A stretch of 64,000 nucleotides of DNA from Symbiodinium natans (lineage: Eukaryota; Sar; Dinophyceae; Suessiales; Symbiodiniaceae), in contig CAJNDS010002538.1 in NCBI GenBank assembly GCA_905221605.1, positions 311,232 through 375,231 of the forward strand. Direction: 5' to 3'. Positions within the stretch are counted from its first letter, which is position 1; every line of letters starts with the position of its first letter. Made by a program: the position numbers and the translations under genes. Shown piece after piece: positions 30,701-44,022 of this stretch. The notes under the pieces were generated by a model that saw only the letters and a list, made by a program, of their open reading frames with translations, made no database searches and was not told the DNA's origin.

Positions 30701-33461
30701 TTGGGGTTTGGGGCTTGGGGTTTGGGGTTTGGGATTCAGGGTGTAAGGTTTAGGGGATTTAGGGTTATTGGGGTGTAGGGGGATTTGGGGGTTGAAGGGT
30801 TTTGGTGTTTAAGATATCTCGGGATTTGTTAAGCCGTATGGGACTCACAAAGTCCACGGCCTTTTGCCCCGCAACAACTCTGGGAGTCTTTGTACACCGT
30901 ATCGCTAAACCCTAATTCAACCCTAAACCCTGAGCCCGACTCTCTACTCGCCCCATCGAAGACGCCTGGAAGCTTCAGGGGTATCTAGAGGCTGTCGGAC
31001 GTAAGACTCAGGGCTGAGGGCTTGCGAGCTCTTCAGACCCTTGAGCCCTAAACAAGCCTAGGGCTTCTGAAGTTCCAAGAGCCCACCGAACCCTAAGTTT
31101 CCCTAAGAGCCCCCCCAACCCTCGCCCCAAACCCTACGCGCAGCCCCAAGCCGAACATTGCAAGCGCCTGCAACTGAAGCTACGGAAGGCCAAGGAAGAT
31201 CGGGGGTGGGGTTAGAGGGCGTTCAGATTCTGCATCGCGCTACGCTGGATATACCTGAATACGCGCTCCCCATACCTAGGTAGCCTGAAACTTGCCCTTC
31301 AACCCAAAACCCCCACACCCCAAACTTAAATGTTAGCGTATATGACCCAGCAACAGGGCGGCTAAACTCTGAACCCTGAACCCGAAACCCTAAGCCCCTT
31401 CGTCCCTTAACGACCTGCCTGTGGGACGCATGCGGATGCCATACGACACACCATGAATTCCTGGGTGGGACTGCTTGAAAATCAAGGTTGACAAAGGAGT
31501 CCCTCTGCTTCTTGGAAGTCGGACAAGACTTTGAGTTGTTCACTATTCTTGAAAAATAGTATCTTGCAATGGAAGTTTGAGAGATTGAGCCAGACATAGA
31601 TGTTCATATTGAACCAAAAAGTGCATTTATCATCGTGGGCCTCCCAAAACTCGGCCCTCCGCCCCCACACGTTGCAGGGTGAGGGTTTAGTGCTTAGGTG
31701 TGCTTGCGGGTTTAGGGGGTTCGGGTTTAGGGGTGAGGGGTTTTGGGTTAAGAGTTTCGGGCTTAGGGTACCCGAACCACCCGACAGCCAAAAGCACCGT
31801 TCGAGCGCCCCTTCTCGGCCGAGCGTCGTGGATCCTTCCAGACGGCCTCGTCGAACACGAAGTCGTCGGGCAGCTCAGTGTCGTCGTCGACGTGCATGAT
31901 GTACCTGGTAGGTTTCTTAGGCTTGCGTAAGGCCTTGAACCCTAAACCCTAAACCCTAAACCCACCCTAAACCCTAAACCCCAAACCCTAAACCCCAAAA
32001 ACCCTAAAACCTGAACCCCGAACCCTGAACCCCTAAACCTCACAAGGGGCCGAGGGGCTTTACCTCCTCCGGCATCAGAGACAGGCCCTTCCAGAGCGCG
32101 TTGGCCTTGTGTCCAATCCTGGGCTCTCAGAACTGAACCTTGGAACCCCGAAGGTTTAGGGTTTAGGCTTTAGGATTGAGGGTTTAGGGTTTATTGGCTT
32201 TGGGGTTTCGGGTGCTCCTGTGAGGGCTTCTTATGATTGGGCTTGTAAGGATCCGTGAAGAACAAGCATCCCTCAACCCCCATGGAGGTTTTCTGAGGGG
32301 GGGGGGGGGGGGGGGTTCCTCAACTTGGTGGGTTTCACGGCTTAGCGGTTTGGAGCTTATGGGTTCAGGACTTGCATCCACGGGCTCTGATGAGGGTTCC
32401 ATGGGGTTTAGGGATTTCGGGTCTCCTCCTCCGGCTGCGTGCCAGGTGGCGGCAGCCAGACATACTGCACCTTCGCACTCAGTGCCTTCAGCACCTCACG
32501 GGTGTCGTCCAGGGGGTGCACGCTGCACCCATTGTCCACCACCTTGCCAGAGCCCTCTCTGCCCCAGAAAATCTCCCCCAATCCCCTTAAGGGCCCCCCC
32601 GAAAAGATGGAAGCTTTAGGAAAAAAGGCCTCCAGGGCTTCCCGTGCCTCCCCACAACAAGGAAACCCCAAAAACCCCCAAACCCTTAGCAGGGATCCAG
32701 GGGTTTCGCTGTATAGGCTTTGTGCTCTAGGACCTTTGATCCTAAACCCGAAACCCTGAACCCTAAACCTTGATCCTCTGAAAATCCTGAAGCCATTTCT
32801 TTGCCAAGAAGCGATGATGTGCTCGGGCTCGAGGTACATCAGCAGCGAAGCCACCGTATCTGCAATCTCTGCTGCCTGAGAATCCATAAACTCAATGCCT
32901 GAAACCCCCGAACCCTAAGCCCTAAATCATTTTTCTCAAGTACAAGGATACGTAACCCTATCATAACTTCTGAGTTTAAGTCCTTCAACAAAGAACCCAG
33001 AAAACCGCCTAAACCCGACGATCCGGTCCATGCGGCCGCAGGTGCACTCCGGTGGCAGGGCACAATGCAGCCGATTTCCCGCAGGTATGCGGGGTCGTGC
33101 GGTGTCGCAGGTCCCTGTCCGGCCAGAGCGCCAGGAGGTACATCAGAACGTCCTAAACTCAAGGACGTCCAGCGTCGAATAACTTAGAGTTTATAGGGTT
33201 GACAGGGTTGACAGGCTCTCGGGTTTATGCGGTTCGTGGGGTCTATAGGGACTTTGGCTTCAGGGGCCTCCCAAGTCCCGCAACCGAAGAAGCCCCCAAG
33301 TCCCCAAACCCACCTCCCCCCGCCCACACCAAAATGCAAAAAAAAAATAACACAAGCCCAGCTCGGGCTCCACCACCAAGTGTAGGACCGGCAGCAGGTG
33401 CAACCAAGAGCACCAGGGCGTCAGAAACGCGACGAAAGTGGCCCAGGCAGTGGCGAGGCCC
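23406..33461 (-). CDS. Family-2-like glycosyltransferase (chitin/cellulose synthase-type fold), 17 exons proposed
   Basis: Transfers a sugar from a nucleotide sugar, probably at a membrane; substrate unknown. Exons, in order: 33358-33461 (hydrophobic, tentative), 33048-33114, 32813-32871, 32439-32542, 32064-32118, 31798-31915, 31419-31460, 30491-30549, 29922-29999, 29594-29648, about 29177-29234, about 28700-28759, 28353-28399, 27913-27987, 26159-26213, 23579-23679 and 23406-23485 (TAG at 23406-23408). Motifs appear in the order usual for GT2 enzymes: IGCIVPCHR, EIADTVASLL, VVDNG, IGHKANALWKGL, the nucleotide-sugar DxD in HVDDDTELPDDF, LVDWEFRRISQ, HGIIGIWRR, PFGEDNWM, LWKQR, and then membrane helices (RAYLLLFYR, HLLLPFLLLQAM, LLYYIPFFPM). 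Phases match at every junction from 33048 to 29594 and from 28353 to the stop; exons 11 and 12 are uncertain. Many donors are GC. LWKQR departs from the usual QxxRW. Introns consist largely of TTTAGGG-like repeats; the 2.5 kb intron below 26159 also has a (CAT)n tract. The start codon was not found. Confidence 0.75.
24655..24735. repeat. (CAT)n microsatellite
   Basis: CATCAT run with two GTC interruptions, inside the large GT2 intron. Confidence 0.9.
24770..25300 (-). other. Open frame inside a GT2 intron, status unclear
   Basis: 176 codons without an ATG at the start, Lys/Arg-rich at first (VKGQTKVWENWRRRKEG, RKRPALERDKKRRRPLGDRW) and hydrophobic at the end. The exons on both sides (26159-26213 and 23579-23679) join in phase without it. 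It could be an alternative exon or an insert. A (CT)n tract lies beside it at 25337-25358. Confidence 0.25.
26255..26311 (+). repeat. TTTAGGG array
   Basis: Eight perfect units, in the intron downstream of GT2 exon 27913-27987. Confidence 0.85.
26930..27031. repeat. Fold-back element family 1, copy b
   Basis: Starts TTGGGATGCTCCCCCTTGTA and ends TATAAGGGGGAGCCTCCCAA, giving terminal inverted repeats of about 20 bp. Confidence 0.65.
28260..28495 (+). repeat. TTTAGGG arrays flanking a GT2 exon
   Basis: 28260-28341 and 28437-28495 lie on both sides of the exon at 28353-28399. This is a clear case of a 47-bp exon bounded directly by telomere-type repeats. Confidence 0.85.
29268..29312 (+). repeat. 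TTTCGGG variant array
   Basis: Six uniform TTTCGGG units. Confidence 0.8.
29520..29585 (-). repeat. CCCTAAA array
   Basis: CCCTCAA then CCCTAAA units that start a few bases downstream of GT2 exon 29594-29648. Confidence 0.85.
30020..30113 (+). repeat. TTTAGGG array
   Basis: About 13 units directly upstream of GT2 exon 29922-29999. Confidence 0.85.
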
Positions 33462-33699
33462 CTCAGAGAGGTGTCCCATCAGAGTGCTTGAGGTTCAGGG
33501 CTTCGGGGGTACCAAAGTCCAGTTCTCCCTTAGCAAGGAGCAGTCTGCCACAATTTCAGGGCCCTAAACCCTAAACCCTAAACCCTAAACCCTAAACCCT
33601 AAACCCTAGACCCTAGACCCTAGACCCTAGACCTCGACCCGGGGGATGGTGGAGTGGCTTCGCGGGTCCAGCTGCCTCTGAATACCCTGGTCCCTTGCA

Positions 33700-33776
33700 T
33701 GAAACATTGAACAGCCCACTGTTTTTGATTTGGATTTAAAATCCAAATCAAAAACAGTGGGCTATTCAATGTTTCA
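33700..33776. repeat. 77-bp near-perfect palindrome
   Basis: Arms of about 38 bp: TGAAACATTGAACAGCCCAC reads back as GTGGGCTATTCAATGTTTCA, with a single mismatch seen; the centre is GGATTTAAAATCC. AT-rich, unlike its surroundings, and next to a TTTAGGG tract. Confidence 0.8.
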
Positions 33777-34208
33777 ATTTAGGGTTTAGGGTTTAGGGTT
33801 TAGGTTTAAGGTTTGGGGATAGCCCCGGAGCCTTCCCAGGATTCACGGTTTGGGGCTTCATATGCCCTGTTGGTCTTCATGGGTCACACCGAATGTCAAA
33901 AGCAAATGACATCGATGTGTATCAAAACGCCAAAAGTCATACAACATGAGCATGAACCAGGGTTTAGGGTTTAGGGTTTGGGGTTTAGGGTTTAGGGTTT
34001 AGGGTTTAGGGTTAAGCCTCTGGAGTTCAAGGTGTACGGTTTAGGTTAAAATTTGCAGCCGCAGCTCGTGGCCGCCAATGCCAGCAACGAGTACCAGGCA
34101 ATCACGCGGGATCTGGTCGGGCGGCTTTAAGGTTTCGGGTATAGGCTATAGGGTATATTTGGGTATAGGGTATTTGGGTTTAGGGTTTAGGGAGTATTTA
34201 GGATATGT

Positions 34209-34312
34209 ATTTGGAGGCTCATGGGTATGTGTAAGTAGGGCAGAAGGTATGGGATAACTATAACTTAGGGTACTTATGACCCGATTCACAAGGATCTCTG
34301 AAACTCCAAGTA
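34209..34312. repeat. Fold-back element family 2
   Basis: ATTTGGAGGCTCATGGGTAT at one end and CTGAAACTCCAAGTAG at the other. Confidence 0.5.
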
Positions 34313-34658
34313 GGGGCGGGGGGGGAGAATGCACAGCTCAATAAGCTTCCGTCCGCACTGGCGAGGGATTTGTGGTGTTAAACCCAGGATATCAAAACAA
34401 CATGGCCCATGATGGTGAAAGGTCCCTGATTATTTGGAAAGGGACGATTCACATTGGGGGAGTTGTGTTGAAAGCAAGTAGGACTCAAGGCCTTGAGCCA
34501 CCCCAGATCACCGAAACCCAGGAAAGCCCCGAAGGCCTCTCAGTGCCCAGGTATGCCCAAAGCTCGGAAAGCCTCCCTCACCAGTGCCGACCAAAACCTG
34601 GTTCCCCTTTGGGGCTGTAAAGAAATCGCGGCCGAAATATAAAAAAAAAAAAAACATA

Positions 34659-36798
<2,140 letters not shown>

Positions 36799-37885
36799 CT
36801 GCGCATGCAGGGCCAATATCCTTTCACATCACCAGCCTCCTTCAGGCGACATGGACAAACCGAACAGATTGAGCATCCCTTCGTTTGTTAAAATACCTCA
36901 AGTCCCTACCAGCCATGCAAAAATGACCCCAGCAGAGCACAGCACCCTCTCAGCTTTAGCAGGGTGTCCCCCGGAGCTTTGTGGCGTTTCAGAGAATGCG
37001 CAAGTGCTAGCGCTTGCATAGAAAAAACTGATCTTCTATGTTGCACTGGGAAGCCTGTCTTTCTTGAGAAACACACGCCTCTTCTGCCCTGCGCGCTCGA
37101 TCTCTCGACAAACTCCGAAGTCTGCGAAGTGGACGAATAGAGGATGGGTGATGCTTGTGATGAGTGATCGTGATAAGTCACAAAACCGTAAACCCTAAAC
37201 CCTAAACCCTAAACACCCAACCCTAAAGAGGAAGGGTGCTCTCAGAGATCCGTTCCGTGAGTCACCCAACATAGTGTCAGCAGTAGGGGTGCTGCAACGC
37301 GCCTTTCAAATTCGTCCTTCTGTTCTCGAGGACTGCGCTGTGCTATCTGCGCTAGTAGGACACATTGGCCTGTCGATGTGTGCTGACCCCAGGCATCACT
37401 CAGTGACCGGTAAAACCCTTAAACCCGTACAAACTCCTATAAACTCCGAAGCCCCAATAAAACCCTTAAACCCTTATAAACCCCAACGCCCCCAAAAGCA
37501 CTGAAACCCCTATACAGTTAGAAGACTCCTTGCCCATTTTGCACATTTTGGGCGATGACATCCGCAAGACGGGGCAAACTGATGGCGAAGGTTTGTAAGG
37601 ACAAGACACCTCAAAGATCTTTGGCTGCACTCTATTTGGTGGCAATGCAGACTTATGACGTCAGGTCGAATGAACGCTGAGAGACAGTGCGCCCAGTTCT
37701 AGCACTAATGAGACCAGTTGCTGGACTCAAACGGGTCCACAGGGACCAATTAGGTTTTGCCACTCGGCTCTGAGTCGGTCCCCCAAGCATCGATGGCTCC
37801 AGTGGTGACGAGCGTCTTCCTGGCAGCACGCTTGGGCCGAGAAGCATTGTTCAAAGCATCAGAGATGCCGTGACGTGCTCAATCG

Positions 37886-38043
37886 TCAATCTTCGTAACC
37901 TTGGTCAATGCAAACCGCCAATTCAAAAGCCGAGGGGCTCGAAGGCATAGCGTTCCTCAGGATTTGAGCCACTTCTTCCGGAGTTCCTGCAAATGCGGAT
38001 ACTCCCAGGCAAGCCACAAACTGTTGAACAAGCTTTACTTTAT
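37886..38043 (-). CDS. Candidate last exon, unrecognised
   Basis: Minus-strand frame ending in TGA at 37886, reading LVQQFVACLGVSAFAGTPEE and ILRNAMPSSPSAFELAVC. The upstream edge is uncertain. The rest of 37.2-38.4 kb shows no clear exon. Confidence 0.25.
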
Positions 38044-38544
38044 GTTTATTGCTTGTACACGGCCGTGGTGTTTCCTTGCCTTTTTGGGATTGGGGAATGG
38101 GAGAAACGGGGTTTGGGGGGGGGTGGGCGGGGTGAATTTCGTCCACTCATAACGCGAACAACCGGGTATTTGCAGCGTCGTCGCCCTTTGGTGCAACCAT
38201 GGCCTAAGATGCTTGGCATCATTTCTGGAGCAAGACCTGCGGTTGCAAGCGTCCATTTGTCGCAGAAGCACTGATATTTACAACGATTTCGTGTTTTCGT
38301 AAATGAACAACCCCTTCTCCAACATGGATGCTAAACCTCTCACTTTTGCCCCCCCCGACCACGACTCCGCTGCGCATAGCAGTCTAAAGTAGCTCATCCT
38401 CCTGGGCAGGTCTGAGCTCCGGACCCCTTCATATAGGTGGAACGGTCGGAGCTCCGGACCCCTTCATATAGGTAGAACATCCTCCTGGGCAGGTCTGAGC
38501 TCTGGAACCCCTTCATATAGGTGGAACGGTCTGAGCTCCGGACT

Positions 38545-39573
38545 CCTTCATAAAGGTGGAACATCCTCCTGGGCAGGTCTGAGCTCTGGAACCCCTTCAT
38601 ATCACACACACAGAGGGCCCTGAAGCTTGAACTCTCTATATTTTCTTGCAGCAGTCATTATTATGGGTCTGCGCCTGTTTACGCGGTGAAACGTATTGTT
38701 ATTGCAACGCAGCTCTGATTTCTGCAATGCGTGTCCAAAAGTTCGCTTCACTGCGGGACATTTTACTGTGGACCCGTCGGAATGCCCCATGTCTGAGCTC
38801 CTCGGACCAGAGCACTGCTTCCATTGGCGGTCGTGTGTGGCAGTCTTGCAGCAACAGTTCGAAGTGGTCGCCCCAGTCGTGGATCCACCCGTCATTCTTT
38901 GCCATTATTAGGGCATCAGCGGCTAGGAGCTCCCACGTGAGGTCTTTTCGCAGGTCTAACAGGTGCGTGGGATACTCTAGCATGTCCGCCAAGTTGCCGC
39001 CCAGGGTCCAGAGGCGAAAGGCAGGCCTGCTGTGGGCCTTGTTCCAGGCCGGTTCGGCTATGAGAATGAACGGCGCCATGTGACTGGTCCCCACTTCGGG
39101 TTGTTGCACTTCGTATGTAATCGTGGACGTGGTGCTGTGTATGTGCACGCTTGGGGCTTTGAGCTAAGATCTTTGACCTTGAGTCACCACGTCTGCGGGT
39201 GAAGCCTGGAGCTCTCGGGAGCCCTAAAGGAGGTGAAGCCTCGGGGCCCTATAAAGGAAGTGAAGCTGGAGCTCTTGGGGAAAGGAGGTGAAGCCTGGGA
39301 GGTGAAGTCTGGAGCTTTCGGGGGCTTTAAAAATCAAGCCTAAACTCGAAGCTTGAGGTCTCGGAACCCTAAAGGAGGTGAAGCTTGGAGCTCTCGGCCT
39401 AAAGGAGGCGAAGCTGGAGTTCCCGGTAACCTTCCAGGAGGGGTCTCGGGGGCCCTGAAGGAGGAACTCGGGGGCCTGAACAAGGTGAAGCCTGGAGTTC
39501 TGGAATCCCTTAATATAGGTGGAACAAACTCCTCCTGGTCAAGTGGATCAAATTCCTTTTCATACAGCTGGAA
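38545..39573. repeat. 1 kb segment inside the 84-bp field, copy 1
   Basis: Starts around the shared CACACACACAGAGGGCCC and ends near CTTTTCATACAGCTGGAACA. Nearly the same as 40327-41358, about 1785 bp away, with only scattered differences seen. The 39180-39480 part is an AAAGGAGGTGAAGCC-type short repeat. Confidence 0.8.
38699..39148 (-). CDS. ORF in duplicated segment, copy 1; unrecognised
   Basis: 149 codons: begins MHIHSTTSTITYEVQQPE, then MAPFILIAEPAWNKAHSR, WELLAADALIMAKNDGWIHD, and ends WTRIAEIRAALQ. Protein-like and conserved in the second copy, which suggests a captured exon or gene fragment. No family recognised. Confidence 0.4.
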   Translation of the reverse strand: MHIHSTTSTITYEVQQPEVGTSHMAPFILIAEPAWNKAHSRPAFRLWTLGGNLADMLEYPTHLLDLRKDLTWELLAADALIMAKNDGWIHDWGDHFELLLQDCHTRPPMEAVLWSEELRHGAFRRVHSKMSRSEANFWTRIAEIRAALQ

Positions 39574-40326
39574 CATCCTTCTGTGCGCAGGTCTGGCTCT
39601 AGCACCCCTTCATATAGGTGGAACGATCTGAGCTCCGGACCCCTTCAAGGTGGAACATCCTCCTGGGCAGGTCTGAGCTCTGCAACCCGGTCTGAGCTCC
39701 GGACCCTTCATATAGGTGGAACATCCTCCTGGGCAGGTCTGAGCTCCGGACCCCTTCATATAGGTGGAACGGTCTGAGCTCCGGACCCCTTCATATAGGT
39801 GGAACATCCTTGTGCTGGGCAGGTCTGAGACCGGAACCCCTTCATATAGGTGGACGGCCTGAGCTCCGGACTCCTTCATATAGGTGGAACATCCTCCTGG
39901 GCAGGTCTGAGCTCTGGAACCCCTTCATATAGGTGGAACGGTCTGAGCTCCGGACCCTTCATATAGGTGGAACATCCTCCTGGGCAGGTCTGAGCTCCGG
40001 ACCCCTTCATATAGGTGGAACGGTCTGAGCTCCGGACCCCTTCATATAGGTGGAACATCCTCCTGGGCAGGTCTGAGCTCTGGAACCCCTTCATGGTGGA
40101 ACGGTCTGAGCTCCGGACTCCTGGGCAGGTCTGAGCTCTGCAACCCCTGAGCTCCGGACCCTTCATATAGGTGGAACATCCTCCTGGGCAGGTCTGAGCT
40201 CCGGACCCCTTCATACAGGTGGAACGGTCTGAGCTCCGGACCCCTTCATATAGGTGGAACATCCTCCTGGGCAGGTCTGAGCTCTGGAACCCCTTCATAT
40301 AGGTGGAACGGTCTGAGCTCCGGACT

Positions 40327-41358
40327 CCTTCATAAAGGTGGAACATCCTCCTGGGCAGGTCTGAGCTCTGGAACCCCTTCATATCACACACACAGAGGGC
40401 CCTGAAGCTTGAACTCTCTATATTTTCTTGCAGCAGTCATTATTTTGGGTCTGCGCCTGTTTACGCGGTGAAACGTATTGTTATTGCAATGCAGCTCTGA
40501 TTTCTGCAATTGCGTGTCCAAAAGTTGGCTTCACTGCGGGACATTTTACTGTGGACCCGTCGAACTGCCCCATGTCTGAGCTCCTCGGACCAGAGCACTG
40601 CTTCCATTGGCGGTCGTGTGTGGCAGTCTTGCAGCAACAGTTCGAAGTGGTCGCCCCAGTCGTGGATCCACCCGTCATTCTTTGCCATTATTAGGGCATC
40701 AGCGGCTAGGAGCTCCCACGTGAGGTCTTTTCGCAGGTCTAACAGGTGCGTGGGATACTCTAGCATGTCCGCCAAGTTGCCGCCCAGGGTCCAGAGGCGA
40801 AAGGCAGGCCTGCTGTGGGCCTTGTTCCAGGCCGGTTCGGCTATGAGAATGAACGGCGCCATGTGACTGGTCCCCACTTCGGGTTGCTGCACTTCGTATG
40901 TAATCGTGGACGTGGTGCTGTGTATGTGCACGCTTGGGGCTTTGAGCTAAGATCTTTGACCTTGAGTCACCACGTCTGCGGGTGAAGCCTGGAGCTCTCG
41001 GGAGCCCTAAAGGAGGTGAAGCCTCGGGGGCCCTATAAAGGAGGTGAAGCTGGAGCTCTTGGGAAAAGGAGGTGAAGCCTGGGAGGTGAAGTCTGGAGCT
41101 TTCGGGGGCTTTAAACATCAAGCCTAAACTCGAAGCTTGAGGTCTCGGGAGCCTTAAAGGAGGTGAAGCTTGGAGCTCTCGGCCTAAAGGAGGCGAAGCT
41201 GGAATTCCCGGTAACCTTCCAGGAGGGGTCTCGGGGGCCCTGAAGGAGGAACTCGGGGGCCTGAACAAGGTGAAGCCTGGAGTTCTGGAATCCCTTAATA
41301 TAGGTGGAACAAACTCCTCCTGGTCAAGTGGATCAAATTCCTTTTCATACAGCTGGAA
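40327..41358. repeat. 1 kb segment inside the 84-bp field, copy 2
   Basis: Direct copy of 38545-39573. It differs by single-base changes and small indels, including one extra T near 40511 that shifts the embedded reading frame. Confidence 0.8.
40461..40931 (-). pseudogene. ORF in duplicated segment, copy 2, frameshifted near its C-terminus
   Basis: Same as the ORF at 38699-39148 up to the NFWTR segment, then a one-base insertion changes the ending. Confidence 0.4.
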
Positions 41359-42914
41359 CATCCTTCTGGGCAGATCTGAACTCCGGAACCCCTTCATATA
41401 GGTGGAACAAGACCTTCCTGGGCAGGTCTGGCTCTGGCACCCTTTCATATAGGTGGAACGGTCTGAGCTCCGGACCTCCTCCTGGGCAGGTCTGAGCTCT
41501 GCAACCCGGTCTGAGCTCCGGACCCTTCATATAGGTGGAACATCCTCCTGGGCAGGTCTGAGCTCCGCACCCCGTCATATAGGTGGAACGGTCTGAGCTC
41601 CGGACCCTTCATATAGGTGGAACATTTTTGCTGGGCAGGTCTGAGCCCTGGGACCCCTTTGTCTGGGTGGCACGGTCTGGGCTCCGGGCCCCTTCATATG
41701 GGTGGAACATCCTCCTGGGCAGGTCTGAGCTCTGGAACCCCTTCATAAAGGTGGAACGGTTTGACCTCCGGACCCCTTCACATAGGTGGAACATCCTCCT
41801 GAGCAGGTCTGAGCTCTAGAACCCCTTCATATAGGTGGAACGGTCTGAGCTCCGGACCTCTTGATATGGGCAGGTCTGAGCTCCGGAACCCTTTCATATC
41901 GGTGGCTCTGCAACCCCTTCATATTGGTGGAACGGTCTGAGCTCCGGACTCCTTCAAAAAGGTGGAACATCCTCCTGGGCAGGTCTGAGCTCTGGAACCT
42001 CTTCATATAGGTGGAACGGTCTGAGCTCCGGACCCCTTCATATAGGTGGAAATAGGTGGAACGGTCTGAGCTCCGGACCCCTTCATTTAGGTGGAACATC
42101 CTCCTAGGCAGGACTGAGCTCTGGAACCCTTTCCTCTACATAAAACGGTCTGAGCTCCGGACTCCTTCATATAGGTGTAACATCCTCTTGGGCAGGTCTG
42201 AGCTCTGGAACCCTATATAGGTGGAACGATCTGAGCTCCGGACTTCATGTAGGTGGAAACAAGTGGAACATCCTCCTGGGCAGGTCTGAGCTCTGGAACC
42301 CCTTCATATAGGTGGAACGGTCTGAGCTCCGGACCCCTTCATATAGGTGGAACATCCTCCTGGGCAGGTCAGAGCTCTGGAACCCCTTCATATAGGTGGA
42401 ACGGTGTGAGCTCCGGACTATTTCATAGAACGGTCTGAGCTCCGGACTCCTTCATATAGGTGGAACATTCTCCTGGGCAGGTCTGAGCTCTGGCTCCGGA
42501 CCCCTTCATATAGGTGGAACATCCTCCTGGGCAGGTCTGAGCTCTGGAACCCTTTCATATAGGTGGAACGGTCTGAGCTCCGGACTCCTTCATTTAGGTG
42601 GAACATCCTCCTGGGCAGGTCTGAGCTCTGGAACCCCTTCATATAGGTGGAACGGTCTGAGCTCCGGACTCCTTCATTTCGGGAGAACATCCTCCTGGGC
42701 AGGTCTGAGCTCTGGAACTGGAACGGTCTGCGCTCCAGACCCCCTTCATATAGGTGGAACGGTTTGAGCTCCGGACCCCTTCATATAGGTGGAACATCCT
42801 CCTGGGCAGGTCTGAGCTCTGGAACCCCTTCATATAGGTGGAACGGTCTGAGCTCCGGACTCCTTCATATAGGTGGAATAGGACCGGGTAGTTCAATCAA
42901 TGGGTATAGGTTTT

Positions 42915-43046
42915 TTTTGGCTGCGGGCCGCGGGGCCGCGGGGCTGGCAGCGGGGCCGCAGGCCGCGGGCCGCGGGCCGCGGGTTGTTGGCCGCGGGCCG
43001 CGGGTTGTTGCCGCGGGCCGCGGGCCGCGGGCGCGGGCCGGGGCCG
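42915..43046. repeat. GC-rich CCGCGGG-type minisatellite
   Basis: Irregular GGGCCGC/CCGCGGG units, highly GC and self-complementary, directly before the ACTAGT and TAG repeats. Confidence 0.7.
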
Positions 43047-43604
<558 letters not shown>

Positions 43605-43620
43605 CAGCTGCTGTGCACAG

Positions 43621-43820
43621 GCCACTCAAGGTTAAATGTAGCCCAGAAGTGTTCGACTTTGCCTAAGGACGAGGGCTTTGCTGCAGTTGTTGCAGTGCTG
43701 AAGAAGGCTGCCGAAAACAAACAATTGAATGACATCACACAGCCAAAAGCATGGATCTTCGTGATTGTGCCCAAGCTTCCAGGCCAGCCTCTCGGCAGCT
43801 CTAGGGGAAGTGAAATATAA
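43621..43820 (+). CDS. Candidate terminal exon, unrecognised
   Basis: After TGTGCACAG at the end of the (CTA)n tract, one frame runs to TAA 43818-43820 and reads DEGFAAVVAVLKKAAENKQL followed by PKAWIFVIVPKLPGQPLG. Good protein-like composition; no family recognised. Confidence 0.3.
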
Positions 43821-44022
43821 CCTCGTCATTTGACATTAATTTGACAATTAAACAAATTTTCAGCTGGCCAGACCTCAAAATTCGACCTGAAATTAACAGC
43901 TCCGCAGGTCCTTGCAGCATGGACCACCTGGGTTTTTCCCCAAACCCTAAACCTTCTATCTGGGAATTTGGGCCTGGAGAAGGAAGCTTACACTAGGCCT
44001 CTTGTTGTGGTGGCTTAATCAG

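Larger units (their letters stand above)
38395..42885. repeat. 84-bp tandem repeat field (28-codon period)
   Basis: The unit is two related halves of about 49 and 35 bp: one has CATCCTCCTGGGCAGGTC, both have GAGCTC(T/C)GGA and end CCTTCATATAGGTGGAA. The dimer is 84 bp, so it stays in frame; the minus strand reads RRMFHLYEGVRSSDRSTYMK again and again in several open pieces. Units vary by deletion. Two copies of a 1 kb segment interrupt the field. Confidence 0.85.

Noticed and set aside
31223-31597. Long minus ORF as a single gene
   Set aside because: Only 31419-31460 fits the GT2 frame and phase; the rest is intron read-through.
34052-34130. Plus-strand terminal exon reading ANASNEYQAITRDLVGRL
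   Set aside because: The minus strand also reads well (IPRDCLVLVAGIGGHELRL). It lies between two minus genes and no neighbour fixes the phase, so no call was made.
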